From positions 122,781 through 186,780 of the forward strand of contig NZ_MJUZ01000041.1 of NCBI RefSeq assembly GCF_002237645.1: 64,000 nt of DNA, given 5' to 3'. The notes beneath the pieces were generated by a model, which was not told where the DNA came from, ran no database searches, and saw nothing but the letters and a program-made list of their open reading frames with translations. Below are positions 8,858 through 16,688 of the stretch, in pieces. A program made the position numbers and the translations under genes. Source of the DNA: Desulfovibrio sp. MES5. Lineage in GTDB: Bacteria > Desulfobacterota > Desulfovibrionia > Desulfovibrionales > Desulfovibrionaceae. The stretch's first letter is position 1; every line of letters starts with the position of its first letter.

Positions 8858-10174
8858 ATGAAAAAACTGCTTCTTCTCCTGGCTCTGGGGCTCTGTCTGG
8901 CCCTGGGAAGCGGGGCACAGGCCGCCATGCGCGTGGACATTTATGGTCCGGGCCAGAACATCGTCAATCTGGCTCTGGCCGCGCCCCTCAAAGGCCCGCA
9001 AACGCCAGCCTCGGGCATGGGCGCAGACCTGCAAAAGATTGTTCAGGAAAACCTGAGCTTTCTGCCCTTCATGCGCCTGACCGACCCCAAGGCCGTGCTG
9101 GGCGGCGTGGTTCTGGCCGGTTACGAACCGCCCTCACTGGATTTCAAGCGCTTTCAGCTTGCCGGGTCTGACATAGTGGTGACCACCTACTGGCCTGAAG
9201 GCGACAGCGGCACCCGCCCGGTGCAGATCCGCGCCTTTGAAACCAACACCGGCGGCCGCCTTTTCGGCAAGGAATATCCCAAGGTCAGCTCCCGCGATCT
9301 GCCCGAAGTGGCGGACCGCTTCTGCGCCGACCTGCTGGAGGCCCTGACGGGCAACGGTTCCTTCTTCCGCTCCACGCTGGCCTTCGTCAAGAAAAACGGC
9401 AAGATGGATTCCAACGTCTGGCTGGTCAAGCCTACGGGCCGCGATCTGCGCCAGATCACCAATATGCCCGGCGAGGCCATGTCTCCTGCATGGTCCCCTG
9501 ACGGGCGCTTTGTGGTCTTTACCCAGATTGATCCCCAGTCGCACGCTCTGGGCGTTTGGGATCGCGCCACCGGCAAGGTGCAGCGTATCCGCTTCCCCGG
9601 CAACGTGGTCATCGGGCCTGCGTTCATGCCCGACAACAAGGTGGCCGTGGCCCTTTCCAACGGCAAATACCCCGTCATCTTCCAGCTCAACCACGTTTTC
9701 CAGAAAGAAAAGGTGCTGGAGCAGAGCGACGCCATCAACGTCTCGCCGACCTTTGACTCCACCGGCACCAAGATGGCCTTTACCTCCTCGCGGCTGGGCG
9801 GGCCCCAGATCTTCCTCAAAGACCTCAGCAGCGGCTCCATTACGCGGGTGAGCAAAAACGGCACCTACAACTCCGAAGCCAACCTCTCGCCTGACGGCAC
9901 CCTTGTGGTTTACAGCCGCATGACGGATTACGGCCACCGCATCTTTGTGCAGGACATGCTCACGGGCATGGAGCGCCAGGTGACCTTTGGCCCCGGCAGC
10001 GATGAGCAGCCCGCGTTCTGCGCAGACAGCTACTTTATCGCATTTTCGTCCTCACGCGGCGGCGGACGCGGCATTTACCTGATCACGCGACATGGCGGCG
10101 ACGCCAAACGGGTGCCCACCGGTGGAGGAAACACCTCATTTCCTCGTTGGGGCATGCCTGGGGTGCAAAAATAA
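8858..10174 (+). CDS. tolB: TolB, periplasmic beta-propeller of the Tol-Pal system
   Basis: 438 residues. Signal peptide at 1-22 (KKLLLLLALGLCLALGSGAQA). N-terminal domain (~25-165) with FLPFMRLTDPKA, followed by a C-terminal six-bladed propeller (~170-435) made of PD40 repeats: MSPAWSPDGRFVVFTQ, VSPTFDSTGTKMAFTS, ANLSPDGTLVVYSR, QPAFCADSYFIAFSS. TolB binds Pal and TolA in the periplasm and is used in outer-membrane integrity. It begins 30 bases after the two-domain TonB-like gene and is probably cotranscribed with it. Confidence 0.96.
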   Translation: MKKLLLLLALGLCLALGSGAQAAMRVDIYGPGQNIVNLALAAPLKGPQTPASGMGADLQKIVQENLSFLPFMRLTDPKAVLGGVVLAGYEPPSLDFKRFQLAGSDIVVTTYWPEGDSGTRPVQIRAFETNTGGRLFGKEYPKVSSRDLPEVADRFCADLLEALTGNGSFFRSTLAFVKKNGKMDSNVWLVKPTGRDLRQITNMPGEAMSPAWSPDGRFVVFTQIDPQSHALGVWDRATGKVQRIRFPGNVVIGPAFMPDNKVAVALSNGKYPVIFQLNHVFQKEKVLEQSDAINVSPTFDSTGTKMAFTSSRLGGPQIFLKDLSSGSITRVSKNGTYNSEANLSPDGTLVVYSRMTDYGHRIFVQDMLTGMERQVTFGPGSDEQPAFCADSYFIAFSSSRGGGRGIYLITRHGGDAKRVPTGGGNTSFPRWGMPGVQK

Positions 10175-10198
10175 TTATTACGGCTGATTGATTGGATA

Positions 10199-10256
10199 AA
10201 AATATTTTTTACCCGGTTTTCAAGGATTTCACGCCATGCCGGGTAAAAAATATTTT
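10199..10256. terminator. perfect 18-bp inverted repeat between tolB and pal
   Basis: The left arm AAAATATTTTTTACCCGG (10199-10216) is exactly complementary to the right arm at 10239-10256, with a 22-base loop. As RNA this makes a GC-based stem with long A/T arms on both sides, so it can act as a terminator after tolB and could also pair as a cruciform or operator ahead of pal. Confidence 0.6.
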
Positions 10257-10287
10257 ACGAAAGTGGGCCGAAAACCCAACACACTTC

Positions 10288-10315
10288 TTGACAAAAATTA
10301 CGGTGCAGATACCAT
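10288..10315 (+). promoter_or_regulatory. sigma-70-type promoter for pal
   Basis: TTGACA at 10288-10293 and TACCAT at 10310-10315 with a 16-base spacer, about 85 bases before the pal start codon. The perfect -35 box and the position after the tolB inverted repeat suggest that pal has its own strong promoter. Confidence 0.55.
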
Positions 10316-10400
10316 CTGTTATGCAAGGGCAATGCGCCCTTATGTGTGCAGAAAGGAAAGGTATTAATTTCTTGGAGAATGAGCTGTTCAGGAGGACACA

Positions 10401-10868
10401 ATGAAACGCTACGCTCTTATTCTCGCTCTGGTTATGGCTCTGGCCGCCGGTTTTGGTTGTGCAAAAAAGACCACTGGCGAACCCGGCTATGACGATGGCA
10501 TGACCCCTGAAATGCGCGCTGCTGTTCAGCAGATCACTGATGGCCGCGTGTACTTCGCTTTCGACAAATTCAACGTTGAAAACCAGTACAAAGAAATGCT
10601 GAAGCAGAAGTCTGATCTGATGAAGCAGTTCCCCAGCATCCGCGTTCGCATCGAAGGCAACTGCGACGATCGTGGCACCCAGGAATACAACCTCGCCCTT
10701 GGCGAACGCCGCGCCCGCGCTGCGTACGAATACCTGGTTATGCTCGGCGTGAACCCCAACCAGCTTGAAATGATCAGCTACGGCAAGGAAAACCCCGCCG
10801 TGCAGGGCAACAACGAAGCCGCTTGGGCCAAGAACCGCCGCGACGACTTCCGCGTGATCGCCCACTAG
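10401..10868 (+). CDS. pal: Pal, peptidoglycan-associated outer-membrane lipoprotein
   Basis: 155-residue lipoprotein: signal peptide with lipobox AGFGC (Cys 20), then an OmpA-like peptidoglycan-binding domain. The signature is visible: VYFAFDKFNV, then RIEGNCDDRGTQEYNLALGERRARAAYEYL, the region that holds meso-diaminopimelate. The binding site AGGAGG precedes the start. Pal anchors the outer membrane to the wall and is the TolB partner. Codon use looks strongly optimised compared with neighbours (many GGC, CTG, AAG, AAC), consistent with high expression from its own promoter and terminator. Confidence 0.97.
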   Translation: MKRYALILALVMALAAGFGCAKKTTGEPGYDDGMTPEMRAAVQQITDGRVYFAFDKFNVENQYKEMLKQKSDLMKQFPSIRVRIEGNCDDRGTQEYNLALGERRARAAYEYLVMLGVNPNQLEMISYGKENPAVQGNNEAAWAKNRRDDFRVIAH

Positions 10869-10891
10869 ACCTCTGGTCTGTGTGACGAACT

Positions 10892-10922
10892 TGAAGGCCA
10901 CCCGCAAGGGTGGCCTTCTTTG
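10892..10922 (+). terminator. rho-independent terminator after pal
   Basis: GAAGGCCACC, a CGCAA loop and GGGTGGCCTTC followed by TTTG. A compact GC-rich stem 24 bases after the pal stop. Confidence 0.85.
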
Positions 10923-11030
10923 CATTCTGTTTCCCACCACTAAAATACGGTATATTTAGCGCACCCACGGCAGCAGCGCTCTGGCGGCTGCACGGCAGAC
11001 GCCCGCCGCGCGCCGCAGCGGGCGTCGCAC

Positions 11031-11054
11031 CATTGAGAATATCCATTCTCAATG
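11031..11054. repeat. 24-bp palindrome (family C), copy 1
   Basis: CATTGAGAAT and ATTCTCAATG are perfectly complementary around a 4-base centre (ATCC). An identical 24-base copy lies at 36142-36165 and a near-identical one at 49219-49241. It sits just before a copy of the longer family A element. Confidence 0.75.
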
Positions 11055-11079
11055 GTACGTTGCGCCAGATCAGAGAACC

Positions 11080-11213
11080 TTTGAAGCGCTTTGCAGGTCA
11101 ATTTGTCATTCTGCCGAAGAATTTGATGTTCGGCAGAACCGCGCCACGTTGCGGCGTTGCACTCTCGTGCAGCGGCAGAGCATTGCATCTTTGAAAAAAG
11201 CAACATGCTCTGG
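11080..11213 (+). repeat. dispersed ~130-bp hairpin element (family A), copy 1
   Basis: Order of parts: TTTGTCATTCTGCCGAA, then TTCGGCAGAA forming a hairpin; then CACGTTGCGGCG; then CACTCTCGTGCAGCG; then GAGCATT ... TTTGAAAAAAG ... CATGCTCT. The same parts in the same order recur at 39539-39660, 42417-42549 and 55446-55571, in inverse orientation at 31475-31615, and partly at 13479-13533. It fills the gap before the hydroxyacid dehydrogenase gene and has no coding potential. Confidence 0.75.
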
Positions 11214-11346
11214 CCATCTCAGAGGCGGACAGATTCACGCACTGTCAGGCTCAATGCCTGCTCAGACCAACAGCGGCCTCCCTGACCCGGGCCACTTGCG
11301 GAGGCTTCCGGCTCGGGCTACACTGCCCACAAGCGAGGATATTTCA

Positions 11347-12318
11347 ATGAAGATTGTCATTCTTGACGGTGGGGTGCTCAACCCCGGCGATGTAGACTGG
11401 GGCCCCATCAAGGCTCTGGGCGATGTAACCATTTACGAGTCGACCACCAGGGACCAGCTGGCTGAACGGTCCAAGGGCGCCGACGTTCTGTTGACCAACA
11501 AGACCCCGCTTCTCAAGGAAGACCTGCCCGCCATTGAAGGCGTGCGCATGGTGGGCGTGCTGGCCACCGGTTACAATATCATTGATGTCGATGCGCTGGC
11601 CCAGCGCGGCATACCTGTGTGCAATGTTGTGGCCTACGGCGTGAGCGACGTAGCGCAGCATGCCATGGCCATGCTGCTGGAACTGTGCCGCCACACCAGC
11701 CTGCACACTGAGAGCGTAAAAAACGGCGACTGGCTGAAATCAAAGCAATGGTGCTACTGGAAGCTCCCGCCTGTCTGCCTTGAGGGGCTGACCATGGGGC
11801 TTATCGGTTTTGGCTCCATTGGCCGCCGTATGGGCGAACTGGCGCACGCTTTCGGCATGAGCGTCCTTGCCCACTGCCGAGTGCCCAAAAATCCGCCCAC
11901 CTACAGCCCCTTTGCCTTTGCCACGCTGGAGCACCTCATCTGCTCTTCGGACGTCATTTCCCTGCACTGCCCCCTGACCAAGGAAACGCGGCATATAATC
12001 AACGCGAAAAGCCTGTCCAACATGCGCAAGGGCGCCATACTGCTCAATACTTCCCGTGGGCCGCTTGTGGACGAGGCAGCCGCCGCCGAGGCCCTCAAAA
12101 GCGGCCAGTTGGGCGGACTTGGCACGGACGTTCTTTCCGAAGAGCCGCCCAGCGCTGACAACCCGCTGCTCACAGCCCCCAATACGCTTATTACGCCGCA
12201 TATCGCCTGGGCCACTACCAGGGCGCGGCAGAACATCATTGACCTCACTGCGGAAAACATCCGCCGCTGGAGCGCGGGCACGCCCGTCAACGTCGTAAAT
12301 GGGGTGGGCAACGCCTAG
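11347..12318 (+). CDS. D-isomer-specific 2-hydroxyacid dehydrogenase, glycerate dehydrogenase-like
   Basis: 323-residue NAD(P)-dependent dehydrogenase, probably reducing hydroxypyruvate or glyoxylate to glycerate/glycolate (HprA-like). The Rossmann motif GFGSIGRRMGELA is at about residues 156-168; catalytic residues are seen in NTSRGPLVDE (Arg), SEEPP (Glu) and TPHIAW (His). A longer in-frame version to 11149 was rejected because it runs through the repeat element; the ATG at 11347 follows GAGG. It is 2 bases from the amidohydrolase gene and probably cotranscribed with it. Exact substrate is not determined by sequence. Confidence 0.9.
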   Translation: MKIVILDGGVLNPGDVDWGPIKALGDVTIYESTTRDQLAERSKGADVLLTNKTPLLKEDLPAIEGVRMVGVLATGYNIIDVDALAQRGIPVCNVVAYGVSDVAQHAMAMLLELCRHTSLHTESVKNGDWLKSKQWCYWKLPPVCLEGLTMGLIGFGSIGRRMGELAHAFGMSVLAHCRVPKNPPTYSPFAFATLEHLICSSDVISLHCPLTKETRHIINAKSLSNMRKGAILLNTSRGPLVDEAAAAEALKSGQLGGLGTDVLSEEPPSADNPLLTAPNTLITPHIAWATTRARQNIIDLTAENIRRWSAGTPVNVVNGVGNA

Positions 12319-12320
12319 CC

Positions 12321-13211
12321 ATGTACATCGACATCCACACCCACGCCTTTCATCCCAAGATTGCGCACAAGGCCGTGGAGCACCTTAACGGACATTATGA
12401 TGTTGCCTGCGCTGGCAATGGCACTATCGACGATCTGCTGCAACGCGAGCGCAAGGCCGGAATCGACAGGTGCGTGGTGCTGTGCGCAGCCACAGCGCCC
12501 GCACAGGTCATTCCGGCAAACAGTTACGCCATCAGCCTGCAACGGGCCTACCCCGACCAGGTTATCGCCTTTGGCACGGTGCACCCCGGTTATGAGCAGT
12601 GGGAAGCGGAACTGGACCGCCTGGAGGCGGCTGGCATACGCGGCATTAAGCTGCACCCGGATTTTCAGGGATTCTGGCTCAACGACCCGCGCCTTTTGCC
12701 CATCTTTGAGGCATCTCAAGGCCGCTTTGTGTTTGAAATGCACATTGGCGACAGAATCTCCCCTGAAAAAAACCCTTCCTGCCCCTACAAGCTGTCGGCC
12801 ATTCTGGACGCCTTCCCCCGGCTTCAGGTCATTGCCGCGCATTTCGGCGGCTACCGCATGTGGGCGCACGCGCTCAAGACCCTTATGGTCAGGGAGCGGC
12901 CCAACCTCTGGTTCGACACGTCCAGCACCACGCCCTTTTCGACCCCCATGCTGGTCAAAAGGCTGCTGGCGGCCTGCCCCCCGGAAAGAATACTCTTCGG
13001 CACGGACTGGCCGCTTTACGATCCGGTTGAAGAACGCCAGCGGTTACAGCAGATGGGCGGCTTAAGCGACAGCATGATGGACAGGATACTGAGCAATGCC
13101 GCCGCCCTGCCCGGCCTGCTTGATCGGGAAAAAACCAGGATCGGGGCCACACTGGAGAACCAGCGAGCCCAAATGCAACACACTGCCGGAACGACACTGG
13201 CCGGGCATTGA
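12321..13211 (+). CDS. amidohydrolase family 2 metal-dependent hydrolase
   Basis: 296 residues with the TIM-barrel amidohydrolase/decarboxylase pattern: DIHTHAFHP at the N-terminus (HxH metal site), GIKLHPDFQGF (~108), VFEMHIGD (~137), VIAAHFGGYRMW (~172) and ILFGTDWPLYD (~222) with the metal/catalytic Asp. Family members hydrolyse or decarboxylate small cyclic or aromatic substrates; the substrate here is unknown. The start lies 2 bases after the dehydrogenase stop. The last ~30 residues are polar and probably disordered. Confidence 0.88.
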   Translation: MYIDIHTHAFHPKIAHKAVEHLNGHYDVACAGNGTIDDLLQRERKAGIDRCVVLCAATAPAQVIPANSYAISLQRAYPDQVIAFGTVHPGYEQWEAELDRLEAAGIRGIKLHPDFQGFWLNDPRLLPIFEASQGRFVFEMHIGDRISPEKNPSCPYKLSAILDAFPRLQVIAAHFGGYRMWAHALKTLMVRERPNLWFDTSSTTPFSTPMLVKRLLAACPPERILFGTDWPLYDPVEERQRLQQMGGLSDSMMDRILSNAAALPGLLDREKTRIGATLENQRAQMQHTAGTTLAGH

Positions 13212-13240
13212 CAGCCCACATCTTTGCAGGTAAAGCATTT

Positions 13241-13326
13241 GCCAGGCCGGGCGGCGGCAACACTGCCAACTCCGTCAGGTCCGAAAGGAAGCAGCGGCAA
13301 CAGACGTTGCCGGGTGTCCGGCCTAT
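13241..13326 (+). ncRNA. ffs: signal recognition particle RNA, small bacterial (4.5S) type
   Basis: The diagnostic core GTCAGGTCCGAAAGGAAGCAGC lies in the middle (13276-13298), the 4.5S domain IV that binds Ffh. The ends pair: AGGCCGG (13244-13250) with CCGGCCT (13318-13324), and GGCAAC with GTTGCC inside. A strong terminator follows at once. It is independent of the upstream amidohydrolase gene in function. The exact 5' end is estimated. Confidence 0.92.
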
Positions 13327-13367
13327 AAAAGCCGCAACGGAAACTCCGTTGCGGCTTTTACTTTTTA
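13327..13367 (+). terminator. rho-independent terminator of SRP RNA
   Basis: AAAAGCCGCAACGG, loop AAACT, CCGTTGCGGCTTTT then ACTTTTT: a perfect 14-bp stem with a T-rich tail directly after the SRP RNA. Confidence 0.9.
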
Positions 13368-13478
13368 GGGCATTGCCCCTTGTTCAAAGGTAAAATACTC
13401 CAGCTGCGCGGCAGTGCAGATTGACCCGCCAGAGCCAGCCCCGCATCCGTCAGGATGCTCATGCAGTAAATGCGCCCC

Positions 13479-13533
13479 GCGCTCTCGTGCAGCGTTCGAG
13501 CATTTACACTTTTTCAAGGTTAACATGCTCTGG
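13479..13533 (+). repeat. partial copy of family A element
   Basis: Contains only the right half of the element: CGCTCTCGTGCAGCGTTCGAGCATTT, then ACTTTTTCAAGGTTAACATGCTCT. The CATTCTGCC hairpin of the full element is missing. Confidence 0.6.
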
Positions 13534-13564
13534 ATATAAAGCATGTACCGCTTGAAACGCTCGA

Positions 13565-13655
13565 GCCCGGCAGGCAAGAGCCTGCCTGCCAGCATTTCGT
13601 GGCAAGGATTTTCAGAAAAATCCTTGCAGAGCAGTTAATTCATTTCATTCGCAAA
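13565..13655. repeat. ~90-bp repeat (family D), copy 1
   Basis: A block beginning with CCTGCC, then GCATTTCGTGGCAAGGATTTTCAG, an AAAATCC pair, GAGCAGTTAA and CATTTCATTCGCAAAC. Nearly the same sequence lies at 49498-49590. Each copy ends just downstream of the 3' end of a minus-strand gene. The pair GGATTTT/AAAATCC gives a small hairpin. Confidence 0.65.
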
Positions 13656-13660
13656 CGGAT

Positions 13661-14437
13661 TTAACGGCTTTTTTCCGTATCAGACATGACATCCACCTGA
13701 TAAATGCCGCGCATTTCTCCCAGGTGGGCGCGCATGGCCTCTTCAGCCGCATCGGCGTCACGCTGCTTCAGCGCTTCGTAAATCCGCACATGGGCTTTGT
13801 ATGCCAGTTCGCTCTGCTTGCGCACCTGCATGGAGGCGTACAGGGGCGTGATCAGCCAGCCCGCAAAGCCGTTGGAAATGATGTCCAGAAAACTGTTCGA
13901 CACGCAGTGGACAAGGTAGCGGTGAAAATCAATGTCCGCCTCGGCAAATTCACGTATTTCCGAATTGTCCAGCAAGGTGCGCTGCCGTTGCAGTATGCGC
14001 TCAAGTTCGGCCAGATGCTCGTCTGTCATATGCCGGGCCGCATGACGCGCCACCGCCGTTTCAAAAAACTGTCGCAGATCGTGCATCTGCCGCCAGCCGT
14101 CATGCGTGCTGGAATAAATTTCCATAGTGGCGCGCATTTCGCGCAGCAGGGGGTTGAGCGTAAGCCGACAGACCCGCGCGCGCATGCCGGGCGACACTTC
14201 TATAAGGCCCATGCGCGCAAGGGCTGAAAGCGCTTCGCGCACAGCAGGACGCCCCACGCCGAATTCATCCATAAGTTCACGTTCAGAAGGCAGTTTTTGC
14301 CCCACCTGGTATACGCCAGATTGTATATCTTCCAACAGGCAGGACAGCACCTCCACATGCACGCGCGGACGCTGGATGCTGCGCCTTCTGCCCTGCAGCC
14401 TTTCCGCACTGCCATTATTCGCATTGGTGGTCGTCAT
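13661..14437 (-). CDS. GntR-family (FadR/FCD) transcriptional regulator
   Basis: 258-residue repressor or activator, dimeric and cytoplasmic. The N-terminal winged helix (~27-95) has the GntR signature LPSERELMDEFGVGRPAVREAL followed by LARMGLIEVSPG; the all-helical FCD effector domain (~105-240) has conserved metal or ligand residues in DIDFHRYL and KAHVRIYEAL. Chosen start: ATG 14435-14437 with AAAGGAG 12 bases upstream; the longer frame to 14512 is less likely. It is divergent from the malic enzyme gene, across a 275-bp gap, so malic enzyme is the natural candidate target. FCD regulators usually sense organic acids. Confidence 0.9.
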   Translation of the reverse strand: MTTTNANNGSAERLQGRRRSIQRPRVHVEVLSCLLEDIQSGVYQVGQKLPSERELMDEFGVGRPAVREALSALARMGLIEVSPGMRARVCRLTLNPLLREMRATMEIYSSTHDGWRQMHDLRQFFETAVARHAARHMTDEHLAELERILQRQRTLLDNSEIREFAEADIDFHRYLVHCVSNSFLDIISNGFAGWLITPLYASMQVRKQSELAYKAHVRIYEALKQRDADAAEEAMRAHLGEMRGIYQVDVMSDTEKSR

Positions 14438-14712
14438 GGCGCTATCTATCTCCTTTAGACAGTAAGTAATCATGGCATGGATAACCTTGCCACGCGGGTT
14501 TTCAAAATACAATTGGCATCACAGGTCAACATGCCCCACTTGCCAGCAATGGACGCAAAGAAGCTGTTTGCTTGCCTCGGCTCTTCCTGTATACCTACGG
14601 AGCAGCAAGGATTACGGCGCACAGCGCCCCTTGCCATTTTTTTCGTCTTAACCGCCCGCGAGGCCGTTCATTTCGACCCCCCAGGCAGAACACGTCAGTC
14701 AAGGAGTGTATC

Positions 14713-15969
14713 ATGTCTCGTATCAAGAATCTGCGGGATGAAGCCCTGGCCATGCACAAGGAGTATCAGGGCAAGATAGAGGTGCGCGTCAAAGTGCCCG
14801 TGAATGACGCCGATGACCTTACCCTGGCCTATTCGCCCGGTGTTGCCGAGCCCTGCATGGAAATCTACCGCCAGCCCGAAACGCTTGATGTCTATACAAA
14901 CCACTCCAACTTTGTCTGCGTGGTTTCCAACGGCACTGCTGTGCTGGGCCTGGGAGACATCGGCCCTGCCGCCGCCATGCCAGTTATGGAAGGCAAATCC
15001 CTGCTCTTCAAAACCTTTGGCGATGTGGACGCCTTCCCCGTTTGCGTCAACACCAAGGATACCGCTAAAATCGTTGAACTGGTGGAACTCATGTCGCCCA
15101 CCTTCGGCGGCGTGAACCTTGAGGATATCAAGGCTCCTGAGTGCTTTGTCATTGAAGACAGCCTGAAAAAGAACGGCATCTTCAAGGGCCCCATCTTTCA
15201 CGATGACCAGCACGGCACGGCTGTTGTCACGCTGGCCGGGCTTATCAGCGCTCTCAAGATCGTGAACAAGAAGCTGGAAGAGATCACCGTCGTCACCAGC
15301 GGCGCAGGCGCAGCGGGCATTGCCATCATCAAGCTGCTCATGGCGCTTGGCCTGAAAAACGTCATCATGTGCGACTCGCGCGGCCCCATATGGGAAGGAC
15401 GCCCCGATGGCATGAACTCCTACAAGGAAGACATCGCCCGTCGCACCAATCCCCAAAAGATCAAGGGCGGCCTGGCCGACGCCATCAAGGGCGCGGACGT
15501 CTTCATCGGCGTGTCCGCTCCCGACACCCTCACTGAAGACATGATTCGCAGCATGGCCAAAGACCCCATAGTCTTCGCGCAGGCCAACCCCATTCCTGAA
15601 ATCTGGCCGCTGCAGCGCGCCAAGGACGCCGGTGCCAAAGTGATTGCCACGGGCCGTTCAGATTGCCCCAACCAGATCAACAACGTGCTGGCCTTCCCCG
15701 GCATCTTCCGCGGGGCTCTGGACGTGGCCGCCACGGATATCAACGACGCTATGAAAATTGCGGCAGCCTATGCCATAGCTGATCTGGTCAAGCCGGAAGA
15801 TCTGAACCCCGAGTTCATCATCCCCTCCACGCTCAACCCCGAAGTAGCGCCGCGAGTGGCCGCCGCCACAGCCAAAGCTGCCATGGAAAGCGGCATTGCC
15901 CGCAAGCCGATGGACCCTGAAGTTGTGGCCCAAAACCTCAAAAAACGTCTGGCCAACCGCAAAGGCTGA
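14713..15969 (+). CDS. NAD(P)-dependent malic enzyme
   Basis: 418-residue malic enzyme that oxidatively decarboxylates malate to pyruvate in the cytoplasm. Visible motifs: LAYSPGVAEPC with the catalytic Tyr (~38), NGTAVLGLGDIGP (~73), metal-binding FHDDQHGTAVV (~160), and the cofactor fold TSGAGAAGIAI (~195). The short form without a phosphotransacetylase domain. The start is the ATG after AAGGAG at 14699-14704; an upstream extension to 14572 has no supporting site. Its divergent partner is a FadR-type regulator. Confidence 0.94.
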   Translation: MSRIKNLRDEALAMHKEYQGKIEVRVKVPVNDADDLTLAYSPGVAEPCMEIYRQPETLDVYTNHSNFVCVVSNGTAVLGLGDIGPAAAMPVMEGKSLLFKTFGDVDAFPVCVNTKDTAKIVELVELMSPTFGGVNLEDIKAPECFVIEDSLKKNGIFKGPIFHDDQHGTAVVTLAGLISALKIVNKKLEEITVVTSGAGAAGIAIIKLLMALGLKNVIMCDSRGPIWEGRPDGMNSYKEDIARRTNPQKIKGGLADAIKGADVFIGVSAPDTLTEDMIRSMAKDPIVFAQANPIPEIWPLQRAKDAGAKVIATGRSDCPNQINNVLAFPGIFRGALDVAATDINDAMKIAAAYAIADLVKPEDLNPEFIIPSTLNPEVAPRVAAATAKAAMESGIARKPMDPEVVAQNLKKRLANRKG

Positions 15970-16003
15970 TGCCCCGGGCCGAACCGCACATAGTTTCTGC
16001 AGT

Positions 16004-16032
16004 TCCGGCGGCTGCCCAAGGCAGCCGCCGGA
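16004..16032 (+). terminator. GC-rich hairpin after malic enzyme
   Basis: TCCGGCGGCTGCC, then CAA, then GGCAGCCGCCGGA: perfect 13-bp stem 35 bases after the stop. No T run follows, but a second hairpin with T/A arms (TGCCTTTTTT, GT, AAAAAAGGCA at 16067-16088) lies downstream and may complete termination. Confidence 0.6.
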
Positions 16033-16088
16033 CAGAAAACTGGCTACCCTGTCTTCCCTGACCTGCTGCCTTTTTTGTAAAAAAGGCA

Positions 16089-16541
16089 TTAAAGCGCTTT
16101 CTCGCTGAAATTTCCCTGCGACTGCGCGCAGACGCCCGCCACGAAGCGCAAGCGCTGCCTGTGGCGCTGAAACGCAGGTGAGCCTGAGTCTTCAGGCATT
16201 GAGAACACGATTCTGACGACTGACACTCTAGCTGATCAATCAATCAGCATTTCTGGGTGGTTGTCGCCCTTCACGCGCTCCCAAAACCGCGTTCTATTCG
16301 AGCAGCCCTGGCCACAGTTTATGCAGTGGGGTATCCTTACGTAAAAAATCAGGTTTGACAAGTTAAATAAGGATACCACTGACCACTCCACCGACAAAGG
16401 CAGCAGGCTGCGCCTTTCTGTTCCGACTCAACAGCGGAGCATCTTTGAGAATATGTATTCTATAAAATTTTCTTTAGCAGCATACCCCCTGCACGCCAGT
16501 CGTCACGCCGTTATTTGCCAGCGCTTTTGCCCCGCCCATAC
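16089..16541. other. non-coding gap with a promoter-like inverted repeat
   Basis: No credible gene. A 10-bp perfect inverted repeat, GGTATCCTTA (16330-16339) and TAAGGATACC (16368-16377), encloses a TTGACA box at 16355-16360. Imperfect remains of the GAGAAT palindrome (16196-16212 and 16445-16460) are also present. Confidence 0.5.
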
Positions 16542-16581
16542 GCGAACAGGCCCGTCTTCCACAGAAGACGGGCCTGTTCGC
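16542..16581. terminator. perfect 17-bp inverted repeat
   Basis: Left arm GCGAACAGGCCCGTCTT (16542-16558) and exact complement at 16565-16581 around CCACAG. Lacks a T tail on either side, so it is a strong RNA hairpin of uncertain use, perhaps a bidirectional transcription stop. Confidence 0.6.
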
Positions 16582-16626
16582 ACATTGTACAACAAAAAAC
16601 CAATAAAAGTTTTAGGGGGTGGGGGC

Positions 16627-16667
16627 GTGGGGGAGGAACCCCTTTTTCAAAGGGGTCCCTCCCCCAC
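16627..16667. repeat. GC-rich palindrome (family B), copy 1
   Basis: GTGGGGGAGGAACCCC, T-rich centre, GGGGTCCCTCCCCCAC. Lies 21 bases beyond the stop of the minus-strand response regulator and so probably terminates it. Other copies lie at 36077, 38297, 38778, 49256 and, decayed, 61668. Confidence 0.8.
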
Positions 16668-16688
16668 AAAACATCTCAGTAAAACTCT

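Noticed and set aside
10192..10404. 70-codon frame between tolB and pal
   Set aside because: Runs across the inverted repeat and the pal promoter; no binding site.
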